The notes under the pieces are model-generated. The model saw nothing but the letters and a program-made list of their open reading frames with translations, was not told the origin of the DNA and did not search any database. Below are positions 1-7,462 of a stretch of DNA of 64,000 nucleotides, one piece after another. The stretch's first letter is position 1, and every line of letters starts with the position of its first letter. The stretch is from positions 620,001-684,000 of the forward strand of contig JAWKRG010000003.1 of the NCBI GenBank assembly GCA_041389725.1, read 5' to 3'. The DNA is from Polyangiaceae bacterium. GTDB taxonomy: Bacteria; Myxococcota_A; Polyangia; Polyangiales; Polyangiaceae. Position numbers and translations under genes: made by a program.

Positions 1-2940
1 GACGGAACCGTGGCAACCGGCGCACATGCCGTTGAACAGTTCGCGGCGGAACGACTGTCGAATCACCTCGCCGGGGTAGAACTGCATCTCTTCTCGCTGG
101 AAGTGGAAGGTGTCTTGGGCGTCGCCGTCGAAGCGCACGCTCGTGGCCAACACCATGGGCATGCCCCCCGGAACCTCGAACTTCACCGAGCCATCCCCGT
201 GCAGATCCGCGACGCCTCGCAATCGTCGGCGGGCGTAGACCTTGCCGAAGGCGTCGTCCACGACGTAGCTGCCGCCGTCGGCGTAGCTCTTCACACCGGC
301 CTCGGGCGGCAAACTCTCCCACACCTCCACCGGGTAGTTCTGGGTGGGCAGGATGCGACCGGTGCGCGTGTTCTGAAACAGCAGGCTGGCGAGCATCGGC
401 ATGTCCACCACGGTGATCTGACTACGGTCCCTGTGCGCGTCGTCGGTGTGAATGGACGAGGCACCATTGGCCTCGTCGATGCGTGACTTGAACACGCCGT
501 GGTTCTGCCGCTCGAACACGCCTACGGGCCACAGCAAATCATCACTGGGGTCGGAGACCAGGGGCGTTCGTTGCCCGCTGACCGAGTCGACCTGCACGAT
601 CTCGAACTTCCCACTGAAGGCCGTCAGATCCGTCACGTTGGGTGCGTAGCTGACGAGCATCATGGCGTTGGGCAGCGCGGAGACGTTGCGATACGCGCCC
701 TGGGTTGCGCCAGCTTTGCCCGTCGCCGCCGTGTCCAGAATGCGCACGGACCGCTGGTAGAACACTGGGTTCGGCCAATCGATGGCGGCAGCATCCTGGA
801 CATAGTCCGCGGGGTCCTGGCTCAACTGGTCCACGCCGATGCTGCGATTGACCAAGGCAAGGGTCCCCGCGCCGTGGGCCGCGCCCTTGTCGCTGACGAT
901 CATCGCCAGGTTCTTGTCGGAGAGCTCGGCCACGTCCGTGAACTGATTGAAGCCCGCAGTCTGGCGCTGGCCGAAGAGTGGATGGTAGTCGCCGCCGTCG
1001 AGGTTCTGCCTTCGGGCCGCCAACTGATAGAAGCCGGGTGCGCGCTTCTCAGTGGTGAAGATCACTCGACCGTCCGCCATGAAGGAGGGCAGGAACTCCT
1101 GGTTCAACAGGAACGTCAGCTGCCGTACCTTGCCACCTTCGAGTACGTACAAGTTCGAGTTCAGCTTGGACGGGTCGGCGGGGGTACGCGTGGGGCCTCG
1201 GTAGCCCAAGGTGTCCACGTTCTTGATGTTTCCCCGCGTGGAAGCGAACACGATGCGGCCGTCCGGTGCGAACGCGGGGTCGAAGTTGTGGATCGGCTCA
1301 CCGTTGTCGGGAACCGCAGCTCCGCCATCGTCGGTAGGTGCGGCGTTGATCGTGGGCTCCTGCGCGCAGCTACCGGCGTCGATCACGTACACCTTGAAGG
1401 GCTCGCTGGCGCTGCTGCGCGCAGCGAATGCAATCCGCTGGCCGTCCCAGGATACGGCGGGTCGTCGAACGTCGGCGCTGGCAGGGGTGAGCCCGCACTG
1501 ACCCAACAGGCTGCTACTGCTGCCGACGGTAACGTTCCCACTGCTGTCCTGGCTGGCGCTGGTGAGTATCAAGTCCGCGCCGGCTGCGTAGGCGTCCCAA
1601 TCCTGAGGTGTGTCGTTGCCGCTCGTCGGAGGTCGCTTCACGTACACGATGCCGGATAGTGGAGCTGCGCTCTTCATCCGCTCGGCGCGTTCCTTGGCGA
1701 TCCACGCGACGATGACGCAATAGGGCGGTTGGTCGTCGAGGGGCCCCGTCTCGGCCGCCGTCAGATCGCACTGCGCCGGGTCCGCACCCGCAAACAAGGA
1801 TCCGCCTCGATGCAGCATGCCGCGAGCCTTCGGCGACAGGTTCTTCTTCAGCAGACGGCTGGCATTCGGATCTTCGGACTCGAGGGAAAGCTGCTCCAGG
1901 GAGAGCTGGTAGTTGCGCCGGCTTGCCGGCAAGCCGAAGTGCCCACCACTGCCGCCGCGCAGACGGTAGTCGTGGAACATGGCCGACGAGTGACAGCCGA
2001 GCATCATGCAGCCCCGCTTCACCAGCATCGGCTGCACCCGCTTGGCGAAGAACTGAAACCCGGGGTCCGTCGGGATGTTCGTGGGTCCACCCTTGGCTTG
2101 AGCCCAGCTCAAGAGCGCCTTGTAACCAGGGTCCTCGGCGGAGGGAAAAACCGCGCCACCTTCATGATAGGTCCCCCCTTGAGTAGAGGAGAGCACGCGC
2201 CGAATGATCTCGCTGGAAGGCGCATCTGCGGAGACGTAGTCACTTGCGGCAAAGTAGTTCCAGCGAATCTCCTCGGCGCTACTGCCGCAGGTCAGGTACA
2301 GCGAGTTGGCGGGATTCCCATGACAGTTCCCGGCCGCGCAGCTCGTGGACAGCACCGTGTTCACTTGCGACTTGAACTGATCGAAGTCTGGTGTCGTCGG
2401 GTCCGTCTTGGCATCGAAGGCGGGGTCCAATCCCAAAGTACCGTTGCAGGCTGTCAGCACCGGCTCGGCCTGCTTGGGCGTGGCGTTGTTCTCCGAGGCG
2501 CCGTTGTCGATCCAGCGCTCCAGTTGCGTGTAGCTCACGCTGGTGAAATCCAGCAGGGAACCTCCGACGTGTGCGATGTCCGTCGTGATGTTCTGTGCTT
2601 CCGAGTCCCAAGACGTCAGGCGGATCTCGAAGGGTGGGACCGCTTTCAACAGCAAACCCGGCACACCGTAGGGGCCGTAGTCGATGAGCAAGTCGCGCCG
2701 CTTCGCGAGCGTGTCGTAGCTCGTCATGTTCAAGTTGCCGAGCGCGTTGCCGCGATCGTCGGCCGCGGTGTGACACGCGGACTGCGCGGGGCTCGACACG
2801 CACGACCCTTTGAGAACCGGACCGATCTTGCGATCGTAGAACGTGCTCTCGGCACCTCGCTCTTGCTGACCGCATGCGGGCGTGATGGCGACCCCAGCCA
2901 CAGCGCTGAGGAACAGGAGGGGACGTAGAAAACTCTGCAT
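1..2940 (-). CDS. HZS-alpha-like beta-propeller multihaem cytochrome c lipoprotein (C-terminus off the left edge)
   Basis: 980 codons are visible and the frame is still open at base 1, so the C-terminus is missing. The N-terminus is a signal peptide with a possible lipobox ending at Cys21 (ITPAC). The middle has repeated propeller-type segments (DGRIVFAS, DGRVIFTT) as in PD40/hydrazine-synthase-alpha middle-domain proteins. Possible haem sites are C47-x8-CH, C201-x4-CH, C311-x4-CH and a normal CxxCH at 973-977 (CAGCH). Only the last is canonical. The gene at 4088-6448 is of the same type with a HEAT protein between, suggesting a periplasmic or outer-membrane redox module. Substrate unknown; hydrazine synthesis is not implied, since this domain is widespread in non-anammox bacteria. 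The start is the ATG before a hydrophobic leader; no clear Shine-Dalgarno precedes it. Confidence 0.8.
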   Translation of the reverse strand, partial: MQSFLRPLLFLSAVAGVAITPACGQQERGAESTFYDRKIGPVLKGSCVSSPAQSACHTAADDRGNALGNLNMTSYDTLAKRRDLLIDYGPYGVPGLLLKAVPPFEIRLTSWDSEAQNITTDIAHVGGSLLDFTSVSYTQLERWIDNGASENNATPKQAEPVLTACNGTLGLDPAFDAKTDPTTPDFDQFKSQVNTVLSTSCAAGNCHGNPANSLYLTCGSSAEEIRWNYFAASDYVSADAPSSEIIRRVLSSTQGGTYHEGGAVFPSAEDPGYKALLSWAQAKGGPTNIPTDPGFQFFAKRVQPMLVKRGCMMLGCHSSAMFHDYRLRGGSGGHFGLPASRRNYQLSLEQLSLESEDPNASRLLKKNLSPKARGMLHRGGSLFAGADPAQCDLTAAETGPLDDQPPYCVIVAWIAKERAERMKSAAPLSGIVYVKRPPTSGNDTPQDWDAYAAGADLILTSASQDSSGNVTVGSSSSLLGQCGLTPASADVRRPAVSWDGQRIAFAARSSASEPFKVYVIDAGSCAQEPTINAAPTDDGGAAVPDNGEPIHNFDPAFAPDGRIVFASTRGNIKNVDTLGYRGPTRTPADPSKLNSNLYVLEGGKVRQLTFLLNQEFLPSFMADGRVIFTTEKRAPGFYQLAARRQNLDGGDYHPLFGQRQTAGFNQFTDVAELSDKNLAMIVSDKGAAHGAGTLALVNRSIGVDQLSQDPADYVQDAAAIDWPNPVFYQRSVRILDTAATGKAGATQGAYRNVSALPNAMMLVSYAPNVTDLTAFSGKFEIVQVDSVSGQRTPLVSDPSDDLLWPVGVFERQNHGVFKSRIDEANGASSIHTDDAHRDRSQITVVDMPMLASLLFQNTRTGRILPTQNYPVEVWESLPPEAGVKSYADGGSYVVDDAFGKVYARRRLRGVADLHGDGSVKFEVPGGMPMVLATSVRFDGDAQDTFHFQREEMQFYPGEVIRQSFRRELFNGMCAGCHGSV

Positions 2941-2950
2941 TTCGTCGAGG

Positions 2951-2979
2951 ATTTTAGCGCACGACTTGACGTTCGTCAT
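2951..2979 (-). promoter_or_regulatory. Possible sigma-70 type promoter for the 1-2940 gene
   Basis: On the minus strand ATGACG (2974-2979) lies 17 bp from TAAAAT (2951-2956). The predicted transcription start would be only a few bases before the ATG at 2940, so the mRNA could be nearly leaderless, consistent with no visible ribosome-binding site. Prediction by eye only. Confidence 0.35.
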
Positions 2980-3071
2980 GTCGAAGCGGGGGTGAAAAGC
3001 TCACTCATTTCGGATCGGCTGCTTGCGGACTCTCCGGGGTCACCAACGGCGAACGAGTCGCCGCACGGCAC

Positions 3072-3110
3072 AAAAAAGAGTGCAGCCCGACCTCGCGATC
3101 GAGCTGCACT
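3072..3110 (-). terminator. Intrinsic terminator after the HEAT-repeat gene
   Basis: A perfect 8-bp stem (AGTGCAGC at 3079-3086 paired with GCTGCACT at 3103-3110) is followed, read on the minus strand, by a run of six T (plus-strand A at 3072-3077). It lies just downstream of the stop of the 3137-4060 gene, so it should end the operon of the HEAT gene and the cytochrome at 4088-6448 before the next gene begins. Confidence 0.75.
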
Positions 3111-3136
3111 GCCCCTTTTGTTTTGCTGGTTGTCGG

Positions 3137-4060
3137 TCAGATTCGGCGAGACGCAACTTGCGCTGCGTTTCGCACGAAGGCATTGGGGTCCTTCAGCGCT
3201 GCCTGCACGGCATCGCGCGCTGCTGGATCCGCGATTTGTCCAAGCGCCCAGACTGCCGCGGCGCGAACGTCCGCGTCGGACTCGTTGTCCGGCGAGGTCA
3301 AGGCGATCAAACCCACGACCGCGTCCGCACTGCGCATGGCTCCCAAGGTCTCCGCGGCGCGCTTGCGCACGCGCGGCGACTCGTCACTGATGCGCTGGAC
3401 GATGGCGTCTACACCCGTGAAGACGTGAATGCGAGAGGCGGCCTTGATGGCCTCCAAGCGCACGCTCTCGTCCTTGTCGCCGATCGCCTTGGCCAACGCG
3501 CCATTCGCACCCTGGCTGTTCATGCGCCACAGGGCGTGGGCGGCACTCCAGCGCACCTTGGCCGACGGGTCCGAAGTCAGCGCCTGGGACACGGGCCCCA
3601 CGCCGGCGTGTTCCAGGAACTCGCCCAGCGCATCCACGGCGTAGGCGCGCTGGGTCTCCGACTTGCTCATGTCCGTCGCCGTTTGCAGGGTCGTCTGGTA
3701 CACCTGTCCCGGCCCAAACACCCCAAAGATGCGGCGGCGCAGCCACCAAGCAGCGATCTCACGATTCTTGGCGTGTGAGTCGTAGAGCAGCTTGGACACT
3801 TCGGGGATGCACTCGAGGCACTCGACCTTTTCGCCGTGCTCCAGGCGGCGCCAAATCTCCGTGGGGGCCACGTTCCCGGACGCCACCGTCTTGAGCTGCT
3901 CGAAGGGCGTCAGCGTCTCCAAGGAGTTCTCGTCCTGACTGAGCACGTCGTGGGCGCGGTAGTGCGACTTGACGGACGAGTCAGCGGCGACGCTCCCGGC
4001 GACGAGAAGGGTGGCACCGGCCAGCAGCGCTGCGAAAGCGGACTTGTTGTTGCGTTTCAT
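3137..4060 (-). CDS. Secreted HEAT-repeat protein
   Basis: 307 residues. The N-terminus is a Sec signal (KR, then a hydrophobic stretch ending in AGSVAAD). Helical HEAT/PBS-lyase-type repeats fill the C-terminal two thirds, each with patterns such as VRWSAAHALW, VRLEAIKAA, VRKRAAETLG and VRAAAVWALG. Such repeats form a solenoid for protein-protein contact and have no catalytic residues. The gene begins about 27 bp after the stop of the cytochrome-like gene 4088-6448 and is probably co-transcribed with it, so it may be a scaffold for that redox protein. I chose the ATG at 4060 because AAGGAG lies 9-11 bp upstream; in-frame ATG 4069 and GTG 4072 are alternatives but sit on top of that Shine-Dalgarno. 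A terminator follows the gene. Confidence 0.85.
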   Translation of the reverse strand: MKRNNKSAFAALLAGATLLVAGSVAADSSVKSHYRAHDVLSQDENSLETLTPFEQLKTVASGNVAPTEIWRRLEHGEKVECLECIPEVSKLLYDSHAKNREIAAWWLRRRIFGVFGPGQVYQTTLQTATDMSKSETQRAYAVDALGEFLEHAGVGPVSQALTSDPSAKVRWSAAHALWRMNSQGANGALAKAIGDKDESVRLEAIKAASRIHVFTGVDAIVQRISDESPRVRKRAAETLGAMRSADAVVGLIALTSPDNESDADVRAAAVWALGQIADPAARDAVQAALKDPNAFVRNAAQVASRRI

Positions 4061-4087
4061 GGCTTCCATCACTCCTTGTGTCCTGGC

Positions 4088-6448
4088 TCAGTACTGCTTC
4101 CCGCTGCTGCCAGCGGCCAATGGGTCTCCAGTGAACGGCTGGAAGCCGTTGTTCTGGCGCGCCTCATACTGACCGCCCATGTCGATGGCGCGAATCAGCA
4201 TCAAGCGCTCTTCACGTGTCAGCGTCACGCCTACGTTCTCCGGGTGCAGAGTGCGCGTTCCACCCTTGATTGCCGGGTCGCTGAAGGCTTCGCCCAGCTT
4301 CCAGGCGGTGTCGTTGGAGTCCTTGAAGGACACGGCGTTGATCTTCTCGATCAGGGCGCTTTCGCGAGCCGAGCCCGTCACGCCCCAGATCGGCGGCAGA
4401 GTGCCGGTGACCTGGGTGTCCTGCATGATCATGTCCATCGCCTCGGGGTAGAAGATGCTGACGTAGGACGCGGTGTAGGCCTTGACCTCGTTCTCGTACA
4501 TGACCGTGATCGGACGGTCCGACAGGTCCATGCGCGGGATCTGGTACGGGGTGGACACGTTGGTCACGGGGTCCGTCACGGTGAGGGTGAAGTATTCCTG
4601 CGGCCCGTTGCCGTTCGTGGTTTCGTTGTGACACGAGGCGCACTTGGTGTTCAGCAACTCCTGCACTTCGTTCGCCTTGTAGGCAGCGTCGGCGCCGTAC
4701 CAGGGCAGCTCGAGGCGATCCGACACGGGAAGGTTGAAGTTTTCCGGGCCGCGACCCGCCGCGTCGGTCAACTGCTGACCGCCGGACAGAATCGGCTTGG
4801 TGCGAGTCTCGTGGCAGCCACCGCAGACCCGGTCCTCACCCGGCATGCCCTGAATCCAGGTCAGCTGGTTACGAATCGAGAGGCCGTATCGGTCGATGGG
4901 CTGCATGTGCACCGGCACGTATGGCGGAATGGCAGCCAGCCAAGAGCCGTCGGCTTCCACCTTGGCTTCGCCCAGTATCGCGGCGCCTTCGTGCATGGTC
5001 AGACCGAACATGCGGGTGCCAGGCGCGGCCTCGCTGGAAAAGCCCTCGATGATGCGGACGTGGGACGCCTGCTTCAGGGCGTCCTCGACTGGAGTGTTGT
5101 CGAACTGTGCGCCCGACACGGTCTGGCCGTGAATGGCCGAGAGCGACGTCTGCTTGATGTCGATCGATCCAAAGAGCGTCGGGACGGTGCTGTCTGCGGT
5201 GTCCTGAATCGATGCGATGATCGGTGGCTCCTCACGCGGGCTGACGGCGCGGCCGAAGAGCTCCCAAGTGTCCTCGTAGTTGACCACCAGTTGGTTCTGG
5301 CGCGTCTCCGGGTTGTAAATGTAGAGGCCGAAGTCCGGGGGCGTGAGTGACAGCTCGTTCTGATCGTTGACCATGCCGCTGGCCCAAGACACCAAGATGC
5401 GCCCGTCCGGCAGCGACACCGGGTAGCGGTAGCGACCCACCGGGGAGGGCTCCATGCCGCGGGGAACGGCTGGGGTCAGCACGTCGTAGCTGGGCTCTTC
5501 CTCGTAGAACTTGGAAGGGTCAGCCGGGGAGCGAGCGTCGATGCGCAGCAGCGCTCCCGACTGAATGGTTCGCTGCCGGGTCGTGCCGATCGCCAGGAAC
5601 ACGTTCGGGGTGTTCGTCTCGCTGACTTGCACCAGGCTGTTGCTGGGCTTGCCGTGCTGACCGCTGATGGCGACCATCTGCGTGCAGTCGGGGTTCATCG
5701 CAAAGAGCTTGGTGTCGTTGGTCTGACCCAAGTGCTCCCAGCGCGTGAAGCCAATGCGGCCGTCTTTCAGCGGGAACAGGTTGACGGTGTGCGACAGGTT
5801 CTGGGAGCAGAGGCGGCGATCAGCGTCCCCACCGCCCTCGGTGACGACGGCGATCTGGGTCACGATCTGCGAATGGTTGTACTCGTCCGCGCGGGTACCC
5901 ATTTCGGTGTAGCCCTGATTGGTCACGAAGGCGATCTTGCCGCCGGCAACGAAGACTGGATACACATCGTCATAGGGCCCGAAGGTCAGCTGGCGAATCG
6001 GAAACTTGCCGTCGACTCGCTTCAAGTCGGCGACATAGATGTGATAGTCGTCATCACCGTTCTTCTTCATGGAGAACGTGATGCGCTTCGCATCGAAAGA
6101 GATTTCCAGACTGGAGACGTCTGCGCTCGGGAAGTCCTCGAGGACATTCTCGATCTTGCCCGTCACGAGGTTCTTCAGCTCGATGCGCGCGCCGGGCATG
6201 TAGCGCAGGTAGTCGATCACCTGGCCCATGCCGCCGGCCACGTTGATCTCGACCGTGCCGTCGGCGTTCTTGACGGTGTTCTGACGCACCACGTAGACGA
6301 TGCTCTGCACGTCCTTGCCGAGCACGGAGCCCTCACCGTCTTCGCTGGAGCTCGAGCAACTCGCCGTCGTGGCGGTGGCACCGAGGCCTACCAGGAAAGG
6401 GACAGCGAGAGCGCCGATGAGCCGGGTCTTCGCGGGAATGTTCGCCAT
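4088..6448 (-). CDS. HZS-alpha-like beta-propeller dihaem cytochrome c lipoprotein
   Basis: 786 residues from the ATG at 6448, chosen because GGAGGAA lies about 10 bp upstream and the resulting N-terminus is a lipoprotein signal (lipobox around TTASC, Cys31). Residues about 45-430 carry PD40/beta-propeller strands (for example FVAGGKIAFVTN, KDGRIGFTRWEH). The C-terminal half has two canonical haem sites, CGGCH (542-546) and CASCH (603-607). This architecture matches the hydrazine synthase alpha middle-domain family found widely in heterotrophs; the true reaction is unknown. It is exported and lipid-anchored, and heads an operon with the HEAT protein. A second protein of the same type lies at 1-2940 with different haem motifs. 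A longer upstream in-frame start (6520) has no ribosome-binding site and would bury the signal peptide. Confidence 0.82.
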   Translation of the reverse strand: MANIPAKTRLIGALAVPFLVGLGATATTASCSSSSEDGEGSVLGKDVQSIVYVVRQNTVKNADGTVEINVAGGMGQVIDYLRYMPGARIELKNLVTGKIENVLEDFPSADVSSLEISFDAKRITFSMKKNGDDDYHIYVADLKRVDGKFPIRQLTFGPYDDVYPVFVAGGKIAFVTNQGYTEMGTRADEYNHSQIVTQIAVVTEGGGDADRRLCSQNLSHTVNLFPLKDGRIGFTRWEHLGQTNDTKLFAMNPDCTQMVAISGQHGKPSNSLVQVSETNTPNVFLAIGTTRQRTIQSGALLRIDARSPADPSKFYEEEPSYDVLTPAVPRGMEPSPVGRYRYPVSLPDGRILVSWASGMVNDQNELSLTPPDFGLYIYNPETRQNQLVVNYEDTWELFGRAVSPREEPPIIASIQDTADSTVPTLFGSIDIKQTSLSAIHGQTVSGAQFDNTPVEDALKQASHVRIIEGFSSEAAPGTRMFGLTMHEGAAILGEAKVEADGSWLAAIPPYVPVHMQPIDRYGLSIRNQLTWIQGMPGEDRVCGGCHETRTKPILSGGQQLTDAAGRGPENFNLPVSDRLELPWYGADAAYKANEVQELLNTKCASCHNETTNGNGPQEYFTLTVTDPVTNVSTPYQIPRMDLSDRPITVMYENEVKAYTASYVSIFYPEAMDMIMQDTQVTGTLPPIWGVTGSARESALIEKINAVSFKDSNDTAWKLGEAFSDPAIKGGTRTLHPENVGVTLTREERLMLIRAIDMGGQYEARQNNGFQPFTGDPLAAGSSGKQY

Positions 6449-6653
6449 GAGATAGTTCCTCCGAGCACAGGATGGGCGTGACTTGCCCAATGTCAGTAGA
6501 AGCAGCATCCGCGCCAACATGACTTTCCTCTGTTTTTGCTGGTTTCTGTCGGAGCCAGGGGGGGCTGCCCCCCATCAAGCACCCATGAGCCTGGGGGCGG
6601 GGGCCCCCATAGATCCCCTGCCGAGCGGATACGCGGCGCGCTAGCTTGGTGCC

Positions 6654-7298
6654 GTGGAACCGACCTTCGACGACCAGGGACTCGTGGTGGCGATCGCGCA
6701 GGACGCACTCAGCGGCGAAGTGCGCATGGTCGCGTGGATGAATCGCGATGCTTTGAAGCAAACGCACGCGACCGGCTTCGCCACCTTCTATAGCCGGTCG
6801 CGCCAACGCCTGTGGACCAAGGGGGAGACCAGTGGACATCGGCTGGCAGTGGTGGATGCTTGGCTGGACTGCGACGGAGACGCCGTCCTGCTGCGTGTGC
6901 TGCCCCAGGGGCCGAGCTGTCACACGGGAAACGAAAGCTGCTTTTTCCGGTCGCTGGAGGGGTCTGTCGATTCCGGCAGACCCCTGCCCACCCTCCAAGC
7001 CCTTGAAGCGACGGTGGAGGCGCGCACTCGTAGTAGCGCCGGAGCCAGCTACACGCGCAGTCTGCTAGACGCGGGGCCGAGCCGCATCAGTGAAAAGTTG
7101 AGGGAAGAAGCCGCGGAACTCGGTGATGCGCTCCTCGGAGAAAGCGACGAAAGGGTCGTCGCCGAAACTGCAGACGTGCTGTACCACGCCCTGGTGGGGC
7201 TCCGCGCCCGCGGTGTCCCGCTGCAACATGTGTTGGCGGAACTGGAGCGCCGCAGCGGGGTGAGCGGCCACGAAGAAAAGGCGAGCCGCACCCGCTGA
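6654..7298 (+). CDS. hisIE: Bifunctional phosphoribosyl-AMP cyclohydrolase / phosphoribosyl-ATP pyrophosphatase
   Basis: 214 residues, the normal length for a HisI-HisE fusion, catalysing steps 2 and 3 of histidine biosynthesis in the cytoplasm. The N-terminal half has the cyclohydrolase motifs: MVAWMNRDAL, the SRSRQRLWTKGETSGH core, a DCDGDAV metal site and the Zn-ligand segment SCHTG. The C-terminal half is a MazG-like helical pyrophosphohydrolase (KLREEAAELGDAL, ADVLYHALVGL). The start is GTG 6654. It stands alone, with no other his gene in the window, and is divergent from the cytochrome gene across about 200 bp that include short G/C-rich inverted repeats (about 6553-6615). Confidence 0.93.
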   Translation: MEPTFDDQGLVVAIAQDALSGEVRMVAWMNRDALKQTHATGFATFYSRSRQRLWTKGETSGHRLAVVDAWLDCDGDAVLLRVLPQGPSCHTGNESCFFRSLEGSVDSGRPLPTLQALEATVEARTRSSAGASYTRSLLDAGPSRISEKLREEAAELGDALLGESDERVVAETADVLYHALVGLRARGVPLQHVLAELERRSGVSGHEEKASRTR

Positions 7299-7462
7299 AC
7301 ACCCGAAGAGGCCGTTTTCCCTGGCGAAAGCCCGGGTGCGACGAGGCCCGGCGGCCGGCCGCCGAATGCTTTGACCCTCGCACAAGTGCCCGATATCGTG
7401 GGCGCTCCGCGCATTTGCGCGGTTCGCCCCCTAGCTCGCGTCCTCCCTGAAGTAGATCCCCC

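Noticed and set aside
499..1659. Long plus-strand open frame (386 codons) opposite the left-edge cytochrome gene
   Set aside because: No domain, signal or ribosome-binding site. The minus strand has a coherent lipoprotein with haem motifs, so this is a GC-driven shadow frame.
6553..6615. G-rich/C-rich inverted repeats before hisIE
   Set aside because: Simple GC-rich pairing in a short divergent promoter region; no consistent terminator or riboswitch fold seen.
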